Part shown: positions 39,401-47,874 of the stretch, one piece after another
Layout of the letters: every line of letters starts with the position of its first letter
Position numbering within the stretch: position 1 is the first letter of the stretch
Assembly (NCBI GenBank): GCA_037783545.1
Contig: JBBELK010000094.1
Location: forward strand, 558,001 to 622,000
Length of the DNA stretch: 64,000 nucleotides
Source of the DNA: Henricia sp. BOLD:AAB3569
Taxonomy: Eukaryota > Echinodermata > Asteroidea > Spinulosida > Echinasteridae
Reading direction: 5' to 3'
Program-made: the position numbers and the translations under genes
Notes under the pieces: model-generated
Told to the model about the DNA's origin: nothing
Database searches by the model: none
What the model saw: the letters and a program-made list of their open reading frames with translations, nothing else

Positions 39401-40248
39401 TTATCATTTATTTATCTCAGAAATTCAACATTTCCGACAGACGTTCAAAGAAGCGGTAGTACTATTTACCGGAAAACACCGGAAAACATACTAAATACTG
39501 GAAAACATACTAAATACCGGAAAACACCGTAAAACAGTATTTTTATGGTGTTTTCTGTAGGTTGTGGGGGTGGTGTTTTAAGTGTGTTTTCCGGTGTTTT
39601 CCGGTATTTAGTGTGTTTTCCGGTATTTAGTATGTTTTCCAGTGTTTTCCGGTATTTAGTGTTTTCCGGTATTTAGTATGTTTTCCGGTGTTTTCCGGTG
39701 AGTTTTCCGGTGTTTTCCGGTGTTTTCCAGTGTTTTCCGGTATATAGTATCACCCCAAAGAAGTGGGAAGTATATTCTAGAATTGGATTATCTGTTGATT
39801 CCAGGAGGTAATTTCCTTAAAATCTTTGTTTAACCTGAATGAAAAAAATAGGCTACCATTATTAGGCCTAGGATATTTACGTCGCTTAATTCATTAATTT
39901 CATACAATATTGTTAATGATTATGTTATTTATTAATTTTCATGGTTTTGCATCTTCCAAATCCCTTCATTAATTAAAGACCATCAATGACGTCATTTTCA
40001 AAACAAGGAAGAGCCCATTTATAATGTACAGTGTGTATGACAAATGCAAGTTTAATACGAATGACGTACATTGAAATTGTACGTGTCATTTGTGTACACA
40101 CAGTCACACCATGCACGGTATCACGGCGCAACTGACCTTTCGTTAACCGCAGTTGCGCAGCAGATGCCCGTTTCTGATTTACACCGGACTTTTTTCCACC
40201 AGCTTCTCCGTCTTTTTTCTCTTGCTTCAAGGAAAATAACTTAAGCAT
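33451..40248 (-). CDS. UBE2M: UBE2M / UBC12, NEDD8-conjugating enzyme E2, complete, six exons
   Basis: Transfers NEDD8 from UBA3-NAE1 to cullins. Exons in order: 40248-40137, 38451-38357, 37048-37010, 35794-35691, 34496-34433, 33594-33451. Phases agree and give 185 residues (human 183). The N-terminus [20 protein letters not shown] is the UBC12-specific extension that docks on the NEDD8 E1 and on DCN1. The UBC fold follows: [43 protein letters not shown] and the active site [15 protein letters not shown] with catalytic Cys112. Then come [36 protein letters not shown] and the end FEKCLRV. Introns are crowded with MITEs, one starting about 17 bp from the exon 5 donor. Confidence 0.97.
33702..33782. 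mobile_element. Tc1-like element fragment
   Basis: CAGCTGTGCCATGAAGTGAC and GTGACCTTCAGACA match the subterminal part of the Tc1-like element at 46896-47447. Neither end is present. It lies in the last UBE2M intron. Confidence 0.65.
33908..34415. mobile_element. GCAACTG-rich MITE, copy 1
   Basis: Ends are AAGCCTAGCGTACATCGAC and a mirror ending GATGCTAGGCTT. The interior is saturated with GCAACTG/CAGTTGC words (dozens). It is in the same orientation as copy 2 at 35828-36327. Its right end is about 17 bp from UBE2M exon 5. Confidence 0.85.
34578..35151. mobile_element. TTAA MITE family G (AGGGACCCTGAAATGCT ends)
   Basis: TTAAAGGGACCCTGAAATGC at the left is mirrored by GCATTTCAGGGGCCCTTTAC at the right; one target copy now reads TTAC. 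It is about 574 bp, noncoding, in UBE2M intron 4. Confidence 0.75.
35150..35536 (-). mobile_element. LINE fragment, C-terminal part of a reverse-transcriptase ORF
   Basis: The minus-strand frame reads [38 protein letters not shown] and [18 protein letters not shown]. This is the post-RT region seen in RTE-like and similar LINEs (compare RWSMFGHILRMPESVPA in the LINE at 47875-50063). It is 5'-truncated and sits in UBE2M intron 4, abutting the family-G MITE. Confidence 0.8.
35828..36327. mobile_element. GCAACTG-rich MITE, copy 2
   Basis: GCGTACATCGACATTGCAAC at the left and GGTCGATGTACGCTAGGC at the right. It is closely similar to and co-linear with copy 1 at 33908-34415. It lies in UBE2M intron 3. 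Confidence 0.85.
36330..36512. mobile_element. Small MITE with ACAGTGAAAC / GTTTAACTGTA ends
   Basis: The interior has repeated TGGCCACTATAAA(C/T)AGGTGG blocks in both orientations. Ends are imperfectly inverted. Possibly pogo-like. Confidence 0.5.
36606..36735 (-). mobile_element. Tc1/mariner transposase C-terminal fragment
   Basis: The minus-strand frame [20 protein letters not shown], then PQWLLWRLV, resembles the C-terminal end of Tc1-type transposases, where an EW-x-x-IP motif is followed by a helix. The block continues to about 36960 with sequence shared, inverted, with 62030-62400. Confidence 0.6.
37283..37740. mobile_element. MITE candidate with TTCAGACACAGTACT-type ends
   Basis: GTACGTTCAGACACAGTAC at the left is loosely mirrored by GTAGTCCCATGTCTGAAC at the right. 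The interior repeats GGTCTA, TAGACC and TTTTCGGT words in both orientations. UBE2M intron 2. Confidence 0.5.
37739..38273. mobile_element. MITE with GACCC(C/T)GTTCTCACTAGA ends
   Basis: GACCCCGTTCTCACTAGATA at the left is mirrored by TCTAGTGAGAACAGGGTC at the right. The interior has many ATGAAGCGATT / TCGAACGAAG words. A fragment of the same family is at about 27485-27555. Confidence 0.8.
38680..38960. mobile_element. Foldback element, family H
   Basis: GAAATTACCTCGTGGATTC and AAGATATACTTCCCACTT at the left are mirrored at the right (GATTCCAAGAGGTAATTTC). The interior includes GTAAGCGCGACAACAG and GGGGCGCTGCGCGCG. Related copies are at 39005-39815 and 58215-58525. UBE2M intron 1. Confidence 0.75.
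39005..39815. mobile_element. Foldback element, family H, expanded by tandem repeats
   Basis: AAATTACCTCCTGGAATCAA at the left is mirrored by GATTCCAGGAGGTAATTTCC at the right. It is longer than its relatives because of the tandem block at 39467-39755. Confidence 0.7.
39467..39755. repeat. Inverted tandem array of ACCGGAAAAC / GTTTTCCGGT units
   Basis: The left part repeats CCGGAAAACA and TACTAAATAC. After a 40-bp spacer the right part repeats the reverse complement (GTTTTCCGGTATTTAGTAT, TGTTTTCCGGTG) about 15 times. The whole could form a hairpin. Confidence 0.85.
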
Positions 40249-40392
40249 GGTGCATCTGTGTAAGTTGGTCTCTCCTAATACGTTGAAAAAATAAAATTTA
40301 ATGCATCTGGTCTTCGAGAAAACGACAATTTACGGCAGACTTGAGTTACGAATTGAACCGGAATTCCTCTGTCATGCGCGTGCATTTTCAAT

Positions 40393-40422
40393 ATGGCGAC
40401 CTCCGTGGACGAACTTGCCTCG
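40393..40422 (+). CDS. Candidate first coding exon of a divergent plus-strand gene
   Basis: ATGGCGACCTCCGTGGACGA begins a ten-codon frame (MATSVDELAS) that ends at the donor-like GTATGA at 40423. It sits 145 bp from the UBE2M ATG in head-to-head orientation, a common bidirectional-promoter layout. The ATATGGCGAC context also fits a YY1-type promoter element, an equally good explanation. No downstream exon was found. Confidence 0.2.
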
Positions 40423-41049
40423 GTATGAAAAGAGCGCCTCCATATGGCACGGAGGGGAGGGAGTTTTGAAACTTTAGGAAACTTGACGTTCTCCAACTAA
40501 TAGCAAAACAGACTTTTAAAAAAAAATTAATTTCATATTTTCCGAAGATCTACATAATATTTAGTTTTAATCATCCATAAATTAAGCCGTATCCCAATAA
40601 ATTGGCTGCGTCTTCAGTCGAATTTATGGAAACTCATCAAGCCGCGTCTACTTAGAGACTTCTATAGACCCGTCGTGTGTGATTTGAAGCCATAGCCAAT
40701 GCTACCTAGCAGTTAATATTTATGTGTACTGCGTACATGCTGCCAGCACCATAACCAGAGCTCCTAATAAGCAGAACATTTTGCCAACATTTTTTTAAAA
40801 ATGGGTAGGACTACTGACACAAAAAATAGGCTATATGCCAATTTAGGTACATATTGTGTTTTTAGTGGCAGAACATCAGTCAATTTTAATGCACATTCGA
40901 TGCAGGTTCGATACCCGGCTGGGGTAGGCCTACCTGTTGTTGTTGTTGTTGTATATTTTATGGCATCTTCGGCAACTAAGGCCCTTTATGCCATTACTAC
41001 GGTTTTAGCTTTAACTATACTATATTATCAACTTGAGATGACGAAGAAG

Positions 41050-41235
41050 AAGTTGCAGTTTTAGAAGTGGGAGGAAAACCCCCAGAGAAATGCCCCAGGG
41101 GAAAACCCACGCGGTCAAGTAGGGACTGCAAACCCAATCCACATACACGCCCCGGATTCGAACCCGGGACCCCAGAGGTGAAAGGCGAGGAAAGAACCCG
41201 TACGCCAACCCGACCGCCCTTAGGCTTACCTGTGC
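41050..41235 (-). mobile_element. tRNA-derived SINE-like repeat
   Basis: On the minus strand it reads GTCGGGTTGGCGTACGGGTT, then the B-box region CCCGGGTTCGAATCCGGGGC, then TTTGCAGTCCCTACTTGACC and a CTTCTTCTTCG tail. Only the pol III promoter boxes support this call. Confidence 0.6.
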
Positions 41236-41326
41236 CCATGGGCAAGGCACTTAAACACAATATTGCTCCATCCTTCGGAAGAGATGTATACTAAAGCCGT
41301 TGGTCCAGTGTGTTAGGTAACGCACT

Positions 41327-41943
41327 TTAAAGGTAGAACACAAGATTGGTAAACCGTTACAAATAGTTTTATCTCCATGTGTGATTGAAGATAGGCCTAT
41401 GCATGATTAAAACCAACCTGAGCAAAGTCAGCTCCGTACTTCGTCTAACTTTTGAGAAAACAGTCAACAAAGTTTTCCAGTCATAATTCACCCAAAAACC
41501 ACTTCGCCCTGACCCTCTTCGCCCTGAACCACGGCCCGTGTACTAGTGGTGTTTGGGCGATGTGGTTTTTGGGCGAAGTGGTCCAGGGATCGATTTCACA
41601 AAAGTTATGACGAGTTCAATGCGTCCTAAATTCCCATACTAACGTCCCAAGACAAGAAGAGTCATGCCCTTCCTAAGATGCGACTTAACGCTTTGTGAAA
41701 TCGTGCAAATGGCGAAGTGGTTTTGGGCCAGGGGCAAAATGAATTTTCGTCTCATGAGACGAAAATTAATTATTGTTTAACTCATATCTCAAAGATTATC
41801 TCAAAGACTATAGCACTTCAGACAAAACCATTTCAGGGGAAGTTTTCTACCGTCATCATGTTTATATTGTGTAAGTTATGTGTAAATCTGTGAACATTCC
41901 TGATTTTCGAGATAGCTATACCAATCATGTGTTCTACCTTTAA
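41327..41943. mobile_element. Family-D TTAA MITE with a nested smaller MITE
   Basis: TTAA at both ends, with AGGTAGAACACAAGATTGG at the left and a mirrored right end. The interior has repeated CACTTCGCCC/GGGCGAAGTGG words and the palindrome TTTTCGTCTCATGAGACGAA. It is about 120 bp longer than its relatives because of an insert at about 41589-41705 (CGATTTCACAAA ... TTTGTGAAATCG). Confidence 0.85.
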
Positions 41944-42052
41944 AGATCCCAGAGCATTCTAATCTTTCGTGAAGAGCAAAGGGATTCCCCGGTGTCTCTG
42001 ACCGTTTCTAATTCATCGTCTTCTTCTCATGGGTTTCCTCATGCTTGCAAGC

Positions 42053-42155
42053 ATTGGGCACTTTTGAGGAATCCTTGGTTTCAGTACATTGGGCACTTTT
42101 GAGGAATCCTTGGTTTCAGTACATTGGGCACTTTTGAGGAATCCTTGGTTTCAGT
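42053..42155 (+). repeat. Tandem repeat, 35-bp unit, three copies
   Basis: Three essentially identical units beginning ATTGGGCACTTTTGAGGAAT at 42053, 42088 and 42123. The lack of divergence points to a recent expansion. Confidence 0.95.
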
Positions 42156-42344
42156 AAGCCTACCAGAAAGTAATAATACTTTTGGCTGGTAACTCATCTT
42201 TGCAAAGCAAATAAATGTGTGCTTAGCATATTTTTTTATGCTTAGCACTTAGCAGCGCCATGAAATTGACCTCACATGCCAACACGGTAATATATAGCCA
42301 TCAACACCACACCATAAGCACAATTATTTATTACCATCATCATA

Positions 42345-42994
42345 CAGGGTGTCCCAGAAAAAAACGAAACCGAGATTTATCGATGTTTAATCATTACTTT
42401 AATCTCAATCTTGAATAATAAATGACACATATTTGGAAAGCTTAGTTCCTCATCTTTCATTTGATACCACTCATATGGTACATACTTCACGCATGAATGA
42501 ATAAAGACAATATGAAGCAGGGCTACCAAAAAGTCGTTTGGACAACGATACCTGAATTTCAAAGAAATAATCACATTTCTAAAAAGTTCATTTCCTGCCC
42601 TTTCGTATGATACCTCAGTCAGGAAAAATGAGCCAGGGATGACAGAGATATCCTGCATTTAAATATGGATTGAATTTCCATGTTTTTTTAAAAATCATTC
42701 GTTTTTTTCACACCTGACCGATTTTTTCGCATGGATTCGGAGATGGTAACGTGTGCATTAAAAACGTGCGTGTTGAAACCCCTGAAATTCTGGTATCGTT
42801 GTGCAAACGACTTTTTGGTAGCACTGCTTCATATTGTCTTTATTCATTCATGCGTGAAGTATGTATCATATGAGTGGTATCCAAATGAGTGGTATCCATA
42901 TGAGTGGTATCCAAATGTGTCATTTATTATTCAAGATTGAGATTAAAGTATGATTAAACATCGATAAATCTCGGTTTCGTTTTTTTCTGGGACA
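42345..42994. mobile_element. Mariner-type MITE (CAGGGTGTCCCAGAAAAAAA ends)
   Basis: CAGGGTGTCCCAGAAAAAAA at the left, following TA, is mirrored by TTTTTTTCTGGGACA at the right, which lacks the last five bases. The arms are about 290 bp and nearly identical (for example ACGAAACCGAGATTTATCG). The right arm has a small ATGAGTGGTATCCA triplication. Confidence 0.85.
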
Positions 42995-43645
42995 ATAAAT
43001 TTCACAATATGTCTCCCACCGAAGACGTGAATGTGTTTGGATTAATTAGCAGAAATCAAAGTTTGAAACACAAAAAGGGTCCAGTTTTTCAATGACTATT
43101 CAATGTTATATCAATCGTTTATTAACACCGAAAACCAACACAATGTCCTTTGACGTCCATTTCAACTATAATTTTGAATATTTTGGCAAAAAGAACCGTA
43201 AAGATCTTGTATTTTCAGGCATTTGATATGTCTTGTTTATCATTCATCTCGATCAGACACAAATCAGTTGTTAAATACTGTTATACATACACGCAAAACC
43301 TAACGAAATTAATTTCTTCAAAGGTAATAGATAGTTATACCACCCAAGATCGTAACTTCATATATTGGTAGCCTACCATTGCTCTGATCATTTCGAGTAA
43401 GATTTTCTGTAAAATCGATCTTCCGGTAACTGCAGCAATATACACTGGATCGTAAAAGATATTAATTTTAAAACTTGAAATGGGTCAAATGTAGGCCTAT
43501 ACCTTATTTCAGTTTTCAAGAAAATCCATACCTTTTTGCAAAAGAAATGACCGAATTAAGACTTATCAATTTGTAATAAATTACAAGCAAACATTTACTT
43601 TATTCTCAAATATCTTAGATTGTAAACCGAGATAAATTTAGACAT

Positions 43646-44018
43646 CTTATGTGTGACGGCCAGAGCTGTTGACCTTCCCCAGCGGCCGGACTTTTTTGTA
43701 GCGAATTTGCTACATACTTTGAGCGAGATTTTCCTCTCACGCAGGACAGAAATTTCCAAAGTTAGGGCAATATACACACAGAGGAACTCGTACCTTTTCA
43801 AAAACACGTTCCCTTATCCAGAAATCTTCATCCATCTGGCCAAGAGGAGACGATCATTCTGCAAGTTCCAGAAATATCGTTCCTCCATTTTGTTTCAAAA
43901 ATGGCGGCGGCCTTTGGGGCGTGTTGTAATTGCATTGGACAGGTAGCACGCCCAATGCTACGCGCCTAAAAAAGTCCGGCCGCTGGGGAAGCTCTACCGC
44001 TGGCCGTCACACATAAGA
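43646..44018. mobile_element. MITE with TTATGTGTGACGGCCAG ends
   Basis: TTATGTGTGACGGCCAGAG and CCCCAGCGGCCGGACTTTTT at the left are mirrored at the right (AAAAAGTCCGGCCGCTGGGG, CTGGCCGTCACACATAA). An open frame of 97 codons inside resembles no known family. Confidence 0.85.
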
Positions 44019-44205
44019 TATGTGCAGGCAGAGGCATTCGGGCTGAAATAAATTATAAGTGTCTATTAACTTTTCACACTTTTAATTTATGAAAATGAAA
44101 ACTTTGTTCAAGAATGAATTTATACATTAACCTTAAATTTTCATGACATTTGATTTAACATTTGTATTTACAATCTTAATTTTCATTGGGTCATTCAAAT
44201 CCACT

Positions 44206-44698
44206 TTAAAGATAGTATACATGATTGGTAAACCGTTACAAATAGTTTTATCCCCTGTGTGATTGAAGATATGTATGATTAAAACCAACCTGAGCAAAAA
44301 CCAGCTCCGTACTTCGTCTAACTTTTGAGAAAACAGTCAAAAAAGGGTTTGCAGTCATTTCGCCCCAAAACCACTTCGCCCTGAACCATTTCGCCCTGAA
44401 CCACGGCCTGTGCACGAAGTGGTTTTGGGGCGAAGTGGCATTTGCGCGATGTAGTGTTTGGACGAAGTAATTTGGGGCGAAATGGCACTCGGGCGAAGTG
44501 GTTTTGGGGCGAATTGAATTTTCGTCTCATGAGACGAAAACTAATTGTTTTACTCATTTCTCAAAGACTATAGCACTTCAGACAAAACCATTTCAGGGAA
44601 AGTTTTCTGCGGTCATCATGTTTATATTGTGTAAGTTAGGCGTAAATCCGTGAACATTTCTGATTTTCGAGATTACCAATGATGTATACTGCCTTTAA
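44206..44698. mobile_element. Family-D TTAA MITE
   Basis: TTAA at 44206-44209 and 44695-44698; the ends are AGATAGTATACATGATTGG and its near mirror. The interior repeats CGAAGTGGTTTTGGGGCG-like units and carries the TCTCATGAGA palindrome. Confidence 0.9.
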
Positions 44699-45239
44699 TC
44701 TAAATACAACTACATGTACTACATAGGGCCTACACAAAAGCGAAAAAATAAAATGTATATTTTCCGTGCCTCTCAAATGTTGTGACCCATTGATTACATT
44801 TTCGCATCACCAGCAATTCCAAAATTTCAGTTATAAAACAAGATTAAAAAGTGTGCACTTTCATGATTTTGGAAAATGTTGCATATTAACAATACACATG
44901 TAGTTAATTTAATCAGCAAAGATGGAAAAGATAATACATAAAACATGCATAAATAATGATGCATACATTAAATTAGGCATTTGTTTTGTTAATGTAAACA
45001 AAATACTTGCAAACAAATTTTACCTTTGTGAAATGCTAAGCATTTAAATTATGCATTGAAACTATGCATTGAAACGTACACAATACCCTAACAGCAACCC
45101 GTTTTCCAAGAATATGTTAAAGTTACCCATTACTTTTACATTTTCAGATGATTTGATTTGGATTCAATTACATACTACCTTAGTTACTTGGATCAGTTGT
45201 GCAACCATGCAATACCGAGTCATAGGTTCTTAGGGGGAA

Positions 45240-45980
45240 ACCACTTAGGGGTATACCACTGTGCATCATAGCTTAGCTGATAGAGCATCTGCTTGGTGCG
45301 TCAAAGGTCTTGGGGGGGGGGGGGGGGGACAAAACCTGACGGAGTATACCACTGTGCCTTATAGCTTAGATGATAGAGCATCTGCTTGGTGCATCAGAGG
45401 TCTTGGGGAAAACCTGAGGGAGTATACCACTGTGCCTCATAGCTCAGCTGGGTGAGCATCTGCCCTATGTGTCAGAGGTCTTGGGGGGAAAACTTGAGGG
45501 AGTATACCACTGTGTCTTATAGCTCAGCTGGTAGAGCATCTGCACGGTGTGTCAGAGGTCTTGAGGGAAAACCTGAGGGAGTATACCACTATGCGTCATA
45601 GCTCAGCTGGTAGAGCATCTGCCCTATGTGTCAGAGGTCTTGGGGGGAAAACTTGAGGGAGTATACCACTGTGTCTTATAGCTCAGCTGGTAGAGCATCT
45701 GCACGGTGTGTCAGAGGTCTTGAGGGAAAACCTGAGGGAGTATACCACTATGCGTCATAGCTCAGCTGGTAGAGCATCTGCCTGGTGTCAGTGGTTTGGG
45801 GAAAAACCAGAGGGATATACAACTGTGCCTCATAGCTTATAGAGCATCTGCTCGGTGCGTCAGAGGTCTTGGGGAAAACCCGAGGGAGTATTCCACTGTG
45901 CATCGTAGCTCAGCTGGTAGAGCATCTGCCTGGTTCACCCGAGGTCTCGGGTTCGAATCCTAATGAGGACCGTATGATTG
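45240..45980 (+). repeat. Main array of A-box half-tRNA units (nine) ending in a B-box unit
   Basis: GAGCATCTGC recurs at about 45283, 45376, 45455, 45534, 45613, 45693, 45772, 45840 and 45921, a period near 79-80 bp. Each unit carries TAGCTCAGCTGGTAGAGCAT, which fits the tRNA A box, then a GTCAGAGGTCTTGGGG linker and a GAGTATACCACTGTG linker. Units at 45455-45612 are duplicated almost exactly at 45613-45771, a two-unit higher-order repeat. Only the last unit continues into a B box (CTCGGGTTCGAATCCTAATG). An 18-base G run lies near 45313-45328. Confidence 0.9.
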
Positions 45981-46273
45981 TTCTCTCATCCCATGTTTGA
46001 TTTTTTATATAGTACACTCGAACCTCACATGACTTGAATTGACTTGACTCGGACTAGTACATTTTTGACCCTGGTCTGCCAAAAATGAAATTGAACTTTT
46101 ATGCAAAAATACCCTACACGAATGCAAGTGTCAGCATTTAGACTTATTTTTAAACTACATTAAACAAATTTACTGTTGTGACTACTTGACTTGAACCAAC
46201 TTGACCAACATGCCTGACTTGACTTAGGCCATTTGGCTTGACTTGGGACTTGAAGGCAGTTTGACTGCAGTTT

Positions 46274-46600
46274 GAGCGCGTGTGGTCTAGTGGGTATGAA
46301 GCGGAACTCCCAATCAGAGGTTGCGGGTTCAAGCCCCACTTCGACCAACGTGTCTGTGTCCCTGGGCAAGGCAACTTAATCCCAGTTGCCTCGTCAACCC
46401 AAGCGATATTTGGGAAGCTGTTAAGGGGAATGCCACAATCTAACTGCTGATAGGGTTGAGCGCCTGGCCAGCAGCCACCTAGTTCAAGCGAAATGGTTCT
46501 GGTGATTCCCTGATGGCAGCGGTAATAATGGCAACAGCGCCAGGAGCACCCCGCAGGGTGGACATGTGCACTATATAAGAATCCACCATTATTATTACTT
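46274..46600 (+). mobile_element. tRNA-derived SINE, apparently full length
   Basis: A box GTGGTCTAGTGGGTATG, B box TTGCGGGTTCAAGCCCC, then a roughly 200-bp body (AAGCGATATTTGGGAAGCTG, CCCTGATGGCAGCGGTAATA) and the tail CCATTATTATTACTT. A second, reversed and disrupted copy is at 7105-7555. Confidence 0.85.
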
Positions 46601-46895
46601 AACTTGGGACTCGAAGGCCACTTGACTTGACTTGATCTGACTTGACTTGAGACTCAAAGGCCATTTGACTTGACTTGACTCTCGAGCAGAGGGAGAATGG
46701 GTACATGTACGTTTGTAAAATTCTCAATAAAATTCTGCTCACAAGCAAAGCTTTTTAAAAGTAAACTTTAATAAACTAATCTAACGAATACAGTAACCTC
46801 ATGAAGAACGTTTGAATCAAATTTATAATTAAGTGACATACATGTACTACAAAGGGTAAATTAGCAAGCCCAACCATACTTTACAGATACAATAT

Positions 46896-47447
46896 ATACT
46901 GAAACGCAAAAGAAACTTACCACTTGTTTAAAATGTAATGAAATTGTAACTGTTCAAAATAAAACAAACCAACAATTGCTCATTGAAACATTGGCATTTT
47001 ATTGATCGAGGTCCGTCATCTGCAGAGTTGTCGAGAGTTTCTCTGTCCACCAGGGCCGATATCGTCTGGTGTAAACAGCCAAGACGTGCTACCTCACGGT
47101 AGCTCAGTCCGCCTTGCAGCATGCCCAGGGCACGCTGCCGTTGATCCCCCGACAATCGTGGCATGTTGCTTGAAATGCCCATTTTGTACTGGCCTTTTTA
47201 AAGCCAACATCAAGACATCACGTGCAGCTCATTACAATCATCCCATACCCCTTGGCTAATCACCGACAGTCAAAACGGGTGTTTAACAGCTGTGCCATGA
47301 AGTGACCATTGAAGGTTCCAGTGACCTTCAGACATCGTTTGGTCCGACAGTGAGGACACTATTGTCCACAAATAAGTTCACACATTACTACACGCAGTGT
47401 TATTGTTGCTATTTAAAGGTTTAAAAGTTTCTTTTGCGTTTCAGTAT
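46896..47447 (-). mobile_element. Tc1-like internal-deletion element with a transposase HTH remnant
   Basis: Ends TATACTGAAACGCAAAAGAA and its mirror lie within TA repeats. The minus-strand frame from 47164 reads MPRLSGDQRQRALGMLQGG and REVARLGCLHQTISALVDR, the first DNA-binding helix-turn-helix of a Tc1-type transposase, and runs to NSADDGPRS. The catalytic DDE region is deleted, and the frame passes directly into the 3' end. Confidence 0.88.
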
Positions 47448-47634
47448 ATGTCAATTTTTTAGTTGAGATGTCGGAAGAGCATGTCCAATCAAATCACATT
47501 TTTGAGCTCCCCCATTTTTCCCATGGGTGTTGAGATTTTGATACCATATCGTCATAATTTTCTCATTACCATTTTAAAATTTCACGCTCTCAATCCGTAT
47601 ATTTGAGGATATCGTCAAAAAAAAAACCAGAGAT

Positions 47635-47815
47635 GTTTTGTAAACTAACTTATCTGGTTAAATAAAGCAGTGCAGTGATTACACTAAACCTTTCTGCTTC
47701 CACATCCAAATTGGAGATTGCAAATTTCCTGTTTTCTTCCCATGGATAATGTTTTGGGTAGGTATTTGACATGATTGTTAGGTAACAACGAAATATATCT
47801 TCTGGGAAAAATCTG
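47635..47815 (+). repeat. Interspersed repeat shared with 33090-33270
   Basis: It shares AAAGCAGTGCAGTGATTAC, CCACATCCAAATTGGAGATT and TCTTCCCATGGATA in order with the other copy. The LINE at 47875 inserted 60 bp downstream. Confidence 0.6.
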
Positions 47816-47874
47816 AAACAGCTCAAGCAAAACAAAATAGTGATGTTGTAATAAGACACTGTAAAACATGCACT

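Noticed and set aside
43653-43946. 97-codon plus-strand frame
   Set aside because: It lies wholly inside an inverted-repeat MITE and resembles nothing known.
45897-45980. Genuine tRNA gene at the end of the array
   Set aside because: A and B boxes are good, but the anticodon arm and acceptor stem do not pair convincingly; treated as tRNA-derived.
45240-45980. CRISPR-like regular repeats
   Set aside because: There are no unique spacers; whole units are repeated, in an animal genome, with tRNA A boxes.
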